A DNA stretch of 64,000 bases from Lactifluus volemus (GCA_022376515.1 WTXI01000003.1:1426001-1490000), one strand, 5' to 3'; shown: positions 22,897 through 34,890, numbered from the stretch's first letter. A program made the numbers and translations. Notes: generated from the sequence alone by a model not told the origin.

Positions 22897-24588
22897 CAGG
22901 GTTGGCTTCGTGCCTACACTCAGATTCGATTTCTTAGTTCCATAAGAAGTTACTACTGTTCATGTACTTCAAGTTAAGGCCGCAAAATACATGGGGAAAT
23001 CCCCAGCGAAAGCTCACCCTCAACGAGAAATGACTTAGAGAAAATTGAAGTAAAATTAAGTAAATTTGGCGATTCAATGGGTTTCAAAAAAGGGTCATAT
23101 ATCAGATTTGATTCAATTGAAAATCGAAGACAATTTCGAATTTAATTGAATACCAGATTGGATTGGATCAAACGTGATTGAATCATCTCCATTTATTTAT
23201 TTTTATATTTACGGTTACAGCTCTATTTTACCCTCGATCCTAATCAGTCTGACCACACACCATGCAATTCAAGTTGTCCTTGATGCTCACCATGTCTGCA
23301 AACCCAACTACCGCAGTCAACAACCCACCATCTCCACATCATCATCTTTGTCCCCATCATCTGCTCTGGGTGTGGGCGTGGGAACTCCAAGTCCTCTGCC
23401 TCGAGCTCGTGATGGCCCATCAGTCAGGCATTTATATCCATCTGGGGGAGGGGACGCACTCATACAAATGGGTGATGGTGAATTGTTTGATCGAAACCGT
23501 GGTGGACATAGTGACCAACCAATAAAGAGAATACAGCACTTGCAGCATGTCGGCACAAGAAGTGGGTTGGCAGACGTGTCGAGGAGTGTTGCTCATTGGA
23601 GCGAGTTTCCGAACCCATTCAGGTCATGGTAATTGGTAAACCTGATCGGAAATCCAACCACGAGGTGCAAGTAAGCACCGTGCTTGGGAGGCAGAATACC
23701 AACCGCACATAAGCGTGATCAGCCCTGATTGAACCGATGGTGAAGACGACGATAGCCACGAGAACGAGATGGAAAAAAAATGAAAATAACTACGAAAAGA
23801 AAAAAAAAACGCAGTGAGCTCGTTATGGCTGAGTGGGGAAAAGGAATAAATTACTCACCACCTAAGAGCGACTCTAACATGAGGCTGTAGAGAGAAAAAC
23901 AGATATGGTAACCCGGATGAGGGGGTCTGGCGCCCCTTGCGGCTCATTCCCCAGATCGCATCTCAACTCAAAGAGCGTGTACACAGCGTGTCAACAATGC
24001 CTTGAACAACAGAAAGGGTGAGGAGGCGTGGCGATAAGAAACTTTTCTCCTGACTGACATGCCGAGACCGGTTTCATGACTTGTCGAGAGAGCAAGTCCA
24101 CATGGAGATCCGACGTGTCTGCAGCTCTTATTCGATGTTCTCGTTCCACTCTACGCGTTGCCCTACACCCTGGATTGATCGTGTCTGGCATTTTCTCGCA
24201 CCGTGAGTCACAGTATGCGTCCGAATCAGTGCAGCGCAACACAAAGTCGATGCGACAAACAATTGCAAATAGTAACATAGCCCTGTAGTCGGCCATGTGA
24301 CCGGACGATGCATGGGTCAGTGAGTACTCAATGCAGAGTTTTTGCGTGTTCAATAAACTGGAAAAACAGCACGCGATATCTTATCAGGTTCCAATCAGTT
24401 GCATTAGATCTTATTCAACGGAAGTCCGCTAGAGATTGAATAGGATTGAATGATATTCAAATTCCATAATCTATGTAGTCTATATCAACCGTTATCAATT
24501 TACCTAATTCTTATCAATTGCGATTAATTTGCTCTAAGTCATTTCTCATAGGGAACGTTCACCTCTCCTTTTGAACTCGCTCCCAGGA
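22897..24588. mobile_element. hAT-like DNA transposon remnant, non-autonomous (1.7 kb)
   Basis: The left end reads CAGGGTTGGCTTC and the right end, reversed, TCCTGGGAGCG. They are flanked by the near-identical 8-mers GTATATTG (22889-22896) and GTATATTA (24589-24596), fitting an 8-bp target duplication. Subterminal inverted repeats GAGAAATGACTTAGAG lie at 23025 and, reversed, near 24531-24547. Inside both ends are AT-rich tracts full of GATTGAAT-type words. No transposase is visible; the longest frame (23174-23632) has no known motif. The equivalent place in cassette copy 3 (about 33170-33195) lacks the insert. Confidence 0.6.
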
Positions 24589-26289
24589 GTATATTATTGG
24601 TACATGTTGTGAGTGTTCTCTCACCCCATGGTTGCACCAATCACACAGTCATCAATGTACTATTGTACTTTTGAGCATGGTACTTCCACGTAATGGAACC
24701 GCGCCACGGGAATGTGTCCAGATCAATTAGTCGTAGTGGAGGAAGTAACCGATTTTGACCTGCTCGCATCCGATATCAAACTTCGCGAGGGTTCTTTACT
24801 GTATCCATGTGTTCACTCTGCTGGATTGGTTCGGTTCAAACCGCGGTCATTACCTATAATTTCCAAATTTCCCAACACCCAGATGCAGAGCTTTTCATGT
24901 TGGTTTTAGTAACGAACGAAATGACGGAACGAAACCCGTCACGAAATATACTAGGTCAAATATAACCGTGCAATTTGGCCTTACTCGAACTAGGTTACTG
25001 AGTGAAGCGAATTCTCGCTGGCTTTCAAGTTGTCCGTTTGCCAAGTCGTCCAGATTTACTCGATTTCAGCAAGTCCGCGACATGAAGCGTTGATAACTGG
25101 TACTGAGCGAGGGCGGTCTCAGATCTCAGACCAGAGCAATGGTGAAGACGGGCCTCGATCAAGGCTGGGACAGCGGACAATCGACCATACTCGAGCCTTT
25201 CATCGAAACGAATGCGGTCTGTTTGGAATCTCGCCCTCTTGGAATGGAGGATAAACAAGATTTACACGAATGGCGTTTGCCTTGTCGTCACTCAGTACTC
25301 AGTACTCAGACATTCACCGTTTCTGGTTTCTGCTCTTGTGAAAGGGGATCTCGAGATACGACGCACATGCGGTTTCAATTGGCGTCATAGTTGCCATGTG
25401 CGAGATGATGTAAATCAAATCAGGCACATGCCAGCCATGTGGGGACCTCACGTGACGAGACTCAAAAGATCATCGAAGTTGCCAGGGGGTGGGAACACAC
25501 TAGTATTGACCTCGTAATATCTCCGTGAGTTGTCGTTGCTTTAATTTATATCTTGCTCACCACATTGGGTTTTTTTGAGGGCGTTCCCTTGGAAAGGATC
25601 GCTGGCATCTGTCAGTTGGTCGGAGTACTGTACAGGATGGGAGTCCTCTGACTCGGACCGGCCACTCCTTTTCAGAAAATTAAAGAGACCTGCGAGTGGT
25701 CCCAGCTATGTTGGGAAATCCGAATGGGTATCCGGTCTCGATACCTGAAGATGTCACCAACAAGCCGCAGCTAGTAATAGTAGCTGACCCAAGGACTGAC
25801 CGGCTCTGACGGTGAGCTTTGTGAGCATTTGTGCACAAGTAGTCGTAAATTTACCTATTTTCAGTGCTTGTAAAACGTGGATGCGTCAGTGAACCCGCAG
25901 AGTCGCGGGAGTCGCTCCACCTTCCTTTATCCATTTACTGGATGCGGAAAGAGTTCCTCATGCGATCTATCCAGAACGAAGCTAGAAGCTGAAGCGCTAA
26001 AACGTACTAGTAGTTCGCCGCAGTTCAACGTTCAGGCGGCGGCTACCTTTACAAGTGAAACGTTCGGTCCGCGAGAGAGCTCACAAGCTCGAATAGAGAA
26101 CTCATCGTCGGCTGGCCGGGGCTACGAACCATGGCCATCAAACCGATCGGTTTTCTCTGACGTCTTGAAATGATTAAAAAGGATGCTGTTCAGGAGATTC
26201 TTTTATCGCCCTCTTGACTTCAGTTGCCTTCGCCTCGCACTACCGTACCTTCTATCCTCCCACTCACTTGCAGATCCCCAAAGATAGCC
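24589..26289 (+). repeat. Spacer of duplicated cassette, copy 2
   Basis: Matches 33185-34890 before aquaporin copy 3, for example CACCCCATGGT..GCACCA (24632 and 33218) and GAGCATGGTACTTCCA (24673 and 33267). It matches the copy 1 spacer more weakly. The promoter-proximal block with AAAAAGGATGCTGTTC (26176) recurs at 34786 as AAAAGGATGCTGTTCGG. No independent gene is recognised. Confidence 0.65.
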
Positions 26290-27593
26290 ATGTCTGGGAC
26301 GTCCAAAGGCTCAAACATAGAATTGATTAAAGTTGATGGCTCGCAGCAGGGGCCGGAGGACAGATCTCCGCCGAATCCCCCGATGCGGACAATAACTACT
26401 ACCCTACCCAATACCTGAACAGTTGGGCAAGGATTCGGTCAGTCACTGGATGTTTAATTGTTATGGTCCCTGATACTGATGCACTTTGCAGCAATGTCAT
26501 CCGCGAACCTGCCGCTGAGATGCTTGGAACTATGATGCTGACCCTTGTTGGGAATGCTACCAATTGCCAGGTCGTCCTCAGTTCGAACAGCGGTGTTGAT
26601 TCATCCCAGAAGGGAGATTATCTTTCCCTCGGCTCGGATGGGCTTGCAGTTTGTAATATTTCTATATTCGTCGTATCTCTACTCAGTATCATCAATCATC
26701 CAGGTGTTTCCCTGGGTGCCTGGATCGCTGGAGGTGTCTCTGGAGGCCACATCAACCCTGTGGTATGACCTTTTTCGGAAGTTCCCCTACTCAACTCAGA
26801 AATTCGTCATACAGGTGACTATATGCATGGCCATTTTTAGGGACTTTCCATGGCGCAAGGTTCCTGGTTATGTTCTTGGACAACTCATCGGAGCTTGGGC
26901 AGGGGCACTGCTCGTCTTTGCAAACTACTCTCATGCCATCGACATCGTTGAGGGCGGGAAAGGTAAACGCAGTCTCAAGACGGGCTCACTCTTTGGAACT
27001 TACGCTGTTCGTCTTGCGTAAATCACACCTAATCTATCTCATCCTTTCACTAGCTTGATTACATGCCTGCCGCAAACTGCTTTTTCGATGAGGTGAGTGT
27101 CGAGTCAGGATATGACGAGTTGGCCTGGCTAATGGGCCTAAGTTTCTTGGCACCTTTATCCTCTTGTTAGTGGTTTTTGCAATCACCAACAAAAGAAATG
27201 CCCCCCCACCGCGTGGTCTCATCCCACTAGTCTTGTTCATCACCATCCTTGGGATTTCTGTGGGATTCGGGATGCAGACAGGTATATTTTTATTACCTTT
27301 CAACTATTCCCATTTGACAGTCATCTGTATAGGATTTGCCATCAACCCTGCGCGTGATCTGGGACCCCGCATTATGACCGCAATGGTTGGCTATGGGTCC
27401 GAAGGTATCATATTTTAGACCATCTTGTCGACATATCTAATCCGTCGTTTTCTCCGCAGTGTTCACCTATCGCGGACAGTATTGGCTCTGGTCCCCTATT
27501 CTGGGCTCTGTCTGTGGCGGACTGTGCGGCGGACTGGTTGCCACCTGTCTCTACGACACCCTCACTTACGTTGACCCAAAGAGCCCTGTGTAA
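26290..27593 (+). pseudogene. Aquaglyceroporin copy 2, with two apparent frameshifts
   Basis: Same exon-intron plan as the intact copy at 16129. Helices and both pore loops are kept: [14 protein letters not shown] and GFAINPARDLGPR. Compared with copies 1 and 3, one base is missing near 26350 (in the N-terminal tail, leading to a stop at 26416-26418) and one near 26633 (inside helix 2, where FGWACS becomes unreadable). A 12-bp tandem duplication (GGCGGACTGTGC) lies in the last helix, and the gene stops at 27591, lacking the polar tail of copy 1. The donor before the second NPA is GT here. Either a recent pseudogene or an intact gene with two assembly errors. Confidence 0.65.
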
Positions 27594-27799
27594 TACACCG
27601 TGAACAACTAGGTTTTCATCACTGACAATTATCTTCTGGACTTTAACACGTGCTACTAGTTTGAATATACTCATCCTGATGCTAGCAGAAATGAGAACCC
27701 TTCAGAATTCAGCTTGGAACTCGGATGAATTCCGAGTCATGGCATATATAGGAAGGCTGAGACGATTTTCTTCGTTCTTCTCATTGGAAGCGGAAATCC

Positions 27800-29440
27800 A
27801 TGAGTGAGGAGAGTCCGAATGCAAGTGGAAGAAAATATGCTTGCATATGGGACGCCGCAACAGGAGAGGTCGTAGCTGGCCCATTTACCGGACAAACCGA
27901 TTGGGTCAGGTCAATTACATTCTCAGCAGACGAACAGCGGATCGCCTTGGGATGCTGCAGCGGATACACCGATTCAGTCAACTCTATTCCGAGTCCGTTC
28001 TCATCAGACGGGCAGCGCATCGCCTCGGTCTCGGCGGCAGACCGCACGATTTGTGTGGGGAATGCCGCAACGGGAGACATTATAAGCTGGTCCGTTTTCT
28101 CTGCAGTGGAACACACCAATATTGGGTCTTTTCAGTTGCGTTCTCGCTAGACGGGAAACGTACCGTATTGCCTCCGCCTCGGCAGATCACACGATTCGCC
28201 TGTGGGATGCCGTAACTGGGGAGGTATGTAGCAGGCCCGTTAAATGGAACTCACCGGTTCAAGTTGGGTTAGATCTGTTGCATTCTCTCCGGACGGGTGG
28301 CACATCCGTCGCCTCTGGCTCAAGAGGATTTTATGATTTGCATATCACACTACAACGTTGTGTCCAGTTACCGCATCCTACTGTAGGATGCGGCAGCAGG
28401 ACACATTGTTATAGTGGGCCTCATTTACATTTACTGGACTCCGTCGCATTCTCACCAGACGGACAGCGCATGATTGCCTCGGGTTCAGATGATCGCACGA
28501 TTCGTCTGTGGGATGTCACAACGGGGGGGCGCCTTGACGTGGCCGTTTATATGGACACAACGGTTCGGTCTTATCTGTTCAATCGCATCCTCGCCGGACG
28601 GGTGGCGCATCGCCTCTGCCTCGGCAGATGAAACAATTCGCGTGTGGGATGCTCAAGCCGCAACTGGAGAGGTTGTATTGGGCCTATTTACCGGACACAC
28701 CAATCAAGTCAACTCCATTTCATTCTCACCAGATGATGGGCAGCGCATCGCCTCGGCGTAAGGACGCCTCGCCACTTACTGTAGACGCAAAATGCCACGT
28801 CCCCACGCTTTTCCTCCCCACGCTTTTTCTACCACTCCCACAACTCGCCTCAGCGCCCCCTCTTGCCGTGGCGCCCAGAAAAGGACTTTCTTTTCATCAC
28901 TGGGAACAAGGTCCACTTTGCCACAACAACTCATCAAAGCTCTGGCCTGTCTCACCACATTCGGCATCCGATTTCTCCTTCTTAAGTCTCGTCTCGTCTC
29001 GTCTCAGCGTCGCAGCGTCTTCCGAAGTCCAGCACAGCCGTCATTTCCCTCGCGTTCGATTCCCCTCCCTTCCAATCACTCTACTACTTCTCACTCTGAT
29101 GCCACAACTTGAACAAGAGAGATTGTTAGCCGGCCCGTTCACTAGACACAGCGATTGGATTATGTCTGTTGCATTCTCGCCTCGGCTCCATCGGATCGCC
29201 CCTGGGATGCCGCGACAGGCGAGCGCGTGCTGGCCTATTTACTACTCATTGGCACTCGGAATCCGTCTTGTCACTTGCGTCCGGAAAACAGAAAAGATCT
29301 ATATCATACCAGACTCCTTATCAATAATGATGGGTTGGATTCCCAAGATTCACCGGCCGTATCTTCATAGGTCTAACATTGTCTGGGTTTCAAGGAAGCA
29401 CCATACGTAGCTTGATCTTTCAAAATTTGTGCATGGATAT
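27800..29440 (+). pseudogene. Decayed WD40-repeat gene (NWD/STAND receptor C-terminal part)
   Basis: WD40 units such as CIWDAATGEVVAGPFTGQTD, SPDGQRMIASGSDDRTIRLW and TIRVWDAQAATGEVVLGLF succeed each other in shifting frames with many stops. Near 29300-29440 comes the C-terminal signature that also ends the receptor at 57229 (HRPYLHRSNIVWVSRKH here, HRPYLRRPNTIWIAGKH there). The fragment therefore derives from a gene like the 57-62 kb receptor. The units are 129-bp type. At about 28760-29090 some 330 bp of unrelated sequence interrupt the array. No NACHT domain is present. It lies directly after aquaporin copy 2 and is absent after copies 1 and 3. Confidence 0.7.
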
Positions 29441-29766
29441 AATTGGACAAGTATCTCATCTAAATAGTTAGTTGCATATATTATGTATGTATTTGTCTCA
29501 GAATACTGTGTCGTAGAGGAATTCATTAGTGAACCTGTATGAATGCGGCGGCTACAATCGAAGGTTTCGATATTCGAGCCACGCTATAAAGGGGACGCTT
29601 CGCTGCTCCTCTTCTGCACATTCGAAGGTCTTTAAATACAAAGATTCGTAGCTACTTAAATAATCAGAGGCGAAATAGCTGGCAGAACAAAGGATGATCT
29701 CAAGACAGTTTAAGGCAGTCACGGTCAGTCCTGCCTGTGCAGCCGTCGATGCTTGACATGTCTATA

Positions 29767-29856
29767 CATCAGCAAAATGTAAAATTGCTAGAGTGACTAA
29801 GAAGTGACTCGACGGGTTTCTCTAGGTCGCTCTAGCAACTTCTTATTTTGCTGATG
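29767..29856. mobile_element. 90-bp foldback (MITE-like) insertion
   Basis: Outer arms CATCAGCAAAAT and ATTTTGCTGATG are reverse complements. Inner arms TTGCTAGAGTGAC and GTCGCTCTAGCAA also pair with one mismatch. Cassette copy 1 reads GTCTGTGCGGG at the equivalent place (about 18310), where this copy reads GTCTA, insert, CTACGGG. So it is a later insertion with a possible short CTA/TA duplication. Confidence 0.65.
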
Positions 29857-30323
29857 CTACGGGCGTGCTCCAGACATCATCCAAACGCCGATCTCGATTC
29901 CTACCTTACAATTCTTTCAAAGACGGGAGACAGTCTGAGCGGGGCCCGAGGCACAGCTTGCGGCCCCGGACGGGTGGAACAGAGGAGTATGAATGTGGAA
30001 GGGGTCACCTGTTCACCATGATATAAAGAGAGAGACAAAGGAAAACGCAAGGCGTGCTAGAATCGAGGAGTGACACGCGGCGCGTAGCAGTAACAGGGGC
30101 GATGAAAGGGAAGAAGGCGTGGTACGAGGGAGTCGAACTCAAGGCCGCGTAAAGGCCTCATCACCGATGTGGCGTGGCAGCGCTCGCGACAGGGATCTTC
30201 GGAAAAAGCCGAAAATTGCGGGGCGAGAACGGATGGTGAGGAAGGCAGGCAATCCTCGAGGAAAGGTCGTTTGCGGGGGCAGTAGTCGTGCAGACCTTAT
30301 ATTACAGATTCTAAAGGTCGCTT

Positions 30324-30605
30324 CTAGTAAAGCCGAAACAAATAGTTTAGTAGGAAGCTCGTGTAATGGCGATCACCATAAACGCGCAATAGGCATGCTC
30401 TAGGGTCATGTGGGTCATCAACACAAAATTGTACGGTTCGATAATAGAATTGACCAGATGAAGTACAATACACGCAGAATTCATGGTTTTGATTTTTCTC
30501 GTAGTCAGAGAAATGTTCCATCAATAGGTCGCCGAGACCATGCAGAGCTGGTACTACCGCCACTAAAGCAGAATTCCCGAAGACACTAGTACAATTATTT
30601 GCCAA
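30324..30605 (-). pseudogene. Counterpart of the small ORF at 18857
   Basis: The part FSDYEKNQNHEFCVY..FYYRTVQFCVDDPHDPRAC matches YEKYQNPELCVC..FYCQTAQLCVVYPHDPMAC of copy 1. The upstream part of the two copies matches in another frame, so at least one is frame-damaged or spliced. No function is known. Confidence 0.35.
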
Positions 30606-31450
30606 ACGACGAACATGACGACGAACTTCTCCTTTTCATCCGCATAGTGCCCGCGCGTATCTATAGACCTATTGAAAACTGTGCCAACCCGGAAGAGAAG
30701 AAAGAACTATAAACAGTTACTCCCAGTGATCGTCGTCTTTGGGTGGATGAATTCACGGTCTAGCCCGTTCAGACATCGTCGTTCCCAATTTGATCAAGGT
30801 CGATGTAAAGGGGGTGTGGGATATGTTTATTCGATGACATTCGGAAACCAAAGTGCTCAAACCATCAAACTGTTCTCTCGAACAGTCTCGCCGCCCTGAA
30901 GACGGACATCCGGCTAAACAATAAATTAAACGATAAGCGGGTCACGCCCGCCGGAGGTCACTCAGGCACGGAATGTCGAACTCATTTACTCGACCGAAAG
31001 TTATTGCTTGAGCGATTGGAGGAATAAACTGACTCTGTTGCTACGCAGGTAGTTCAGCCAACGATATTCACGACTCGGAAAAGGAAAGAGAGAGGGACAA
31101 GAACTCAAACGACGATACTGAATACGACATTTCAACCTGGTCTCCTCGTGGCCATGGCGGTGAGCTGCCTCAAAGTCGTGACTAGGTGGGTAAGTCTCTG
31201 TGCCAGCGTGGTGCACGAGCCAGAGACAGTGCTAGCGGTGGGTCATCTCAAATCAAGGAAAAGTTGAGTGAGGATGGCATCGTGCCAGTGGGCGCATCAT
31301 GATGGCGGTGGTGATAAGCTACCCTAGAATCAATGTGGAGTGGCAACAACGGCGAGTAAAGAAATAGCGCTGCGTCACGTTGGTGTCTGTGTATTACTGG
31401 CCAAAAACCCATACCTTGATGTTCACACCATATAAGCCAAAAGGGAGCCA

Positions 31451-32019
31451 AAGGCTATAAGTCATCTCAAGTTGATGAGAATCCCTTTTATGGAGCGTGC
31501 GATGTTAGCACTCTGCTACGGCCCGGGTTCCACCTGCTTCTTCGTCTCTTCCTGTCTTGGCACACCACTGGCACGTGGACATATCTTCATGAGAGTCGCG
31601 TTACGGTCCACAATAGCCTGCAAGAACAGCTCTTAATTCATCGAGCTGCAACACATCTTCAACCAAGGTCTCTATGCGTTGTCGATCGCAAGAGCCTGGC
31701 TATGCGTTACCACGTAGTAGCCCAAAGCCTTTCCTGCTCTGCCCTGTTCCTTACTATGGGCTACCACGACGGCATGCTACGTAATTTAACACGGTACAAA
31801 TATATACTAGTGCGTACGTTCTATCTAATCAGTCTTAAAAACTTGACAAATTGACCCTACAGCACCCATCTCTAGAATGAATGCACTTTGGTTGTAGGTA
31901 GGTACGGTACCCCTGAATGGTGCCCCTGATATATTGATTCTATACGACTTTGGTAACAAGCCCCGTACAAGTCGCGATGCGGCAAGTTCCTTAGGAGGTG
32001 CTGAAGCGCAGCATCTATG
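31451..32019. other. Unexplained spacer between cassette copies 2 and 3
   Basis: No gene or clear repeat is recognised. A minus-strand frame (31825-32088) has no known motif and no counterpart elsewhere in the window. Confidence 0.35.
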
Positions 32020-33165
32020 AAGGAGAACCGCCATGGCGCAAGATGCGCGCGTCCACCTGACCGTTATTTCCCATCCCGACGAATACATTTCTATACCATT
32101 GACACGTCATCTCCCGTGCAGAAGACACATGCGACGATCGATAAACTGGGTGGATCACGAGATGTGCGCAGAAGAACAACCTCCAGGGCTGCTTTGTCTT
32201 GCTCCCTGCCGCCTTCTAATGCTGCCGGCCATTTTGCCACATTCCCGTAATCATTTCGTGAGTGTGATGAATTTTTATCGAATGCGAATGAAGGTTGACG
32301 AATTCAAGACCTAGGCCTGGGCATTGGCGTACGGCGTACGATTGACTGAGTGGCAAAAATGCCCGCGGATAGCTAGACACAGATGGCGCTTGGCGCTGGC
32401 CCGTGTTGGGAGATTGGGGCGCGGTTTGAATATTCGATTTGAATTGCTAGGCTGGAGCCGATTCAGTTCGCAGTTAACTTCTCCACACAATCACCAACCT
32501 TTACAATTCAAGAGTTGTCAGCCAATACATGGAACGACGACTCAGAAGAAACAAATTGGGACCGGATGGTTTCTGCCATCATTTTGACAGCCAACATTCC
32601 ACATTGAAGTCCTCATTGGGTTGATAAAGGACCTATAAGTTTCAGGTGATTGTCATATTTCGAAATTTGTGGATGACTTGAGATCTTCACTACGTTTCAA
32701 AGAGCCTTTAACCTTTCGGTGAGTTATATATTACCCCTGGAAAAGGGCGGTAGTCAGGGACTCAGGGGAGAGGTGTGTGTCCACGGGCGAGTTTCCCTGA
32801 CTGGAAATGCTCTATACTAACTGATAAATTGTTCAGCAGTTGCCCGATTTGACCACTTTGAAGGCTAAAGTTCGGTTAGACGCCCGAATATGGCAGATCC
32901 TCTGAACCTACCGCCTTTTACCACATCTCTGGAGCTCCGGTTCGCGAAACCGAAAAGCAACAGCCTTCTACTCGGACCCAAACGAGTCTCGTACCCACGT
33001 GCATCATTTCCTGGCATCTGCTTATCATATGTTAGAGTTCTGTCTCATGAGGACTGGTGGTCACATCGGTGGTTCAATTGCAGCTGTTGCACCATTGAAC
33101 CGGGACTTTCATGTTATGGAACCACACTGCATCTGCATAGCGTGCGGGGCATTTGGATGTAACTA
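32020..33165 (+). pseudogene. Decayed GCFC 3' fragment, cassette copy 3
   Basis: Starts with GACGAATACATTTCTATACC, which corresponds to the exon encoding DEYISLSL in GCFC (about 12332). It then jumps by large deletions to the GCFC-domain exons: GAATTGCTAGGCTGGAGCCG (about 32440) equals the source tract for EFLGWNPFE (about 13645). The 3' flank with ATGGCAGATCCTCTGAACC follows (32890). It retains more of the gene than the copy at 22140 but has no usable frame. Confidence 0.7.
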
Positions 33166-34890
33166 ATTCCCACCTACTCGTACATTGCTATTATGGTACA
33201 TTTTGTGAGGGTTCTTCACCCCATGGTCGCACCAGTCACTCAATCACCGACGTATCATTGTACATTTGAGCATGGTACTTCCATTTTATGGAATCACACC
33301 GCTTCTGAATAGTTAATGACCGCGGTTCGAACCTAACCAACCCAGCAGAGTGAATATCATGGGTAAAGAACTCTTGCGAAGCTACAACTTGAATTGCGAC
33401 TAACGGATCTGTACGCAATAATTTCTACACACAGAGCTCTTCATATTGCTACTGTAGTAGTTTAAAAGAACCGTGCAAGTCGGAGAACAGGACTCGACAT
33501 AATATGATAGAAGCGAATTCTGTGTTTGAATTCTCTGCCGTTCATATTAACTCAACATTTGCAAAACTGTGAGTGGAGGGTTGATAGCTGATACCAGAGC
33601 AGAGATATGGGGTCTTAGGCGGGAGCAATGGTGGAGAAGAGAACCTTGATCAGGACAGCCGAATTTGAGAGTATTCGTCCATACTTGAGCCTTTCATCGA
33701 ACGAACGCGGTTTGTTCGGAGGGGAACCTTGCCTTCAATAGACAGTATTCACACGAGTGATGTTTGCCTCGAGGGCACCCACGTACAAGAATCTCGCATG
33801 ACTTGTGCGCCTTGTTTCCTTTCGGGCGAAGGGGGGCTCGAGGTCTGGCGCACTACGCGGATCCAGTTGGCAAGTGACACGCCATCCCTGTGTGAGGTTA
33901 CACGAATCGAGGCGCTATCGTTCAATACGTCAATCCAAGTAACGAATGGAGGCTTCGTAGGCGAACGAAATTTCAAGCTGATTCCCAGTCACCGGACTCG
34001 AAGATGCTTCTGCGCTATATTTGGTGACGAGTGAGAACACGCCATTAATTGGTGACATCTACAATATTTCCGTGAGATGTTATACCTTGCTCACCTCTAC
34101 GATGTTATGATTTCCGAGGACACAGAAATTTGTTTCCCACCGGCTTGGTCCACATTTGAAGCTGGGTACTGGGTCGCTTGACAACTATCTGGATGATAAC
34201 GTCAGCATAGTCTTCTGAACGGCCGGTCCTTTTCTAAGAGGTCTGTGAAGAGTCTTTCCGGTGGCTACTATGCTGGAAAATCCAAGGACGCAGCTAGTAG
34301 TAGTGGCTGATACATGTGTACCGGGCCCGGTTTATAAGTTACCCTTTGAATTTCACAAAACGTTGAATAAACTCACTGATATCGTTTCCGTATCGCTTCC
34401 GATGGTACTTTCAGTGCTCTGTTACGTGCCATAACCCGCGGGCTCGATCATCTCCTTTTACTCGATACGGAAAGCGGAGTTCTCCGTTCCGAGTCCACAT
34501 TTCGATTTCTGTCCTCAGGTTCCAAGATACCAGAACGAGTCTATGTAGCTCGCCGCATTTCAACATCAACATTTCAATCACAGCTACCTTTACAGGTGAG
34601 AGGATCGGTTCGTGAGGGCTTACAACCTTGACCAAATTCCTGATCGGCCAGCACGCCCCGACTCGGAGCCATAACCATTAAACAGATCGGTTTCCCAGAC
34701 TTCTTCCAATGGTTCATGTCCATAATCTCTCGTCAAAACTGTATTGACTGCATGGGGGCGCCATTCACCCTGCGCCCTTCTATTAAAAGGATGCTGTTCG
34801 GAAGGGTCTTTTATCCCCTCTTGACTTGCCTCCGCCTCGCATTGATTTCTTTCCTCTCTCTCAGACACTTCCCTTCTCCCAAAGCTAGCT
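33166..34890 (+). repeat. Spacer of duplicated cassette, copy 3
   Basis: Counterpart of 24589-26289 and of 14468-16128. It holds the same AAAAGGATGCTGTTCGG block near 34786 before the aquaporin start. No independent gene is recognised. Confidence 0.6.
33313..33415. repeat. About 100-bp module inverted relative to copies 1 and 2
   Basis: Reads AATGACCGCGGTTCGAACC on the plus strand, while copies 1 and 2 carry the reverse complement at about 14983-15013 and 24745-24854. Sequence on both sides remains collinear with copy 2, so only this module is flipped. It contains GGTTCGAACC, a perfect 10-bp palindrome that also resembles a Pol III B box. Confidence 0.6.

Larger units (their letters stand above)
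29441..31450 (+). repeat. Downstream spacer of duplicated cassette, copy 2
   Basis: Direct-order counterpart of 18180-19650 (see that entry for anchors). A segment of roughly 110 bp around 31042-31145 is present only here, between the matching words CTGACTCTGTTGCTACG and TGGCCATGG. It also contains the 90-bp inverted repeat at 29767. Confidence 0.65.

Noticed and set aside
23174..23632. 152-codon frame within the hAT-like element as transposase
   Set aside because: It shows no catalytic or zinc-finger motif and low-complexity Ser/Pro content; the element looks non-autonomous.
26463..26768. Alternative aquaporin 2 start inside the first intron
   Set aside because: The frame reads through the intron and would lack the N-terminal tail; the same stretch is a clean intron in copies 1 and 3.
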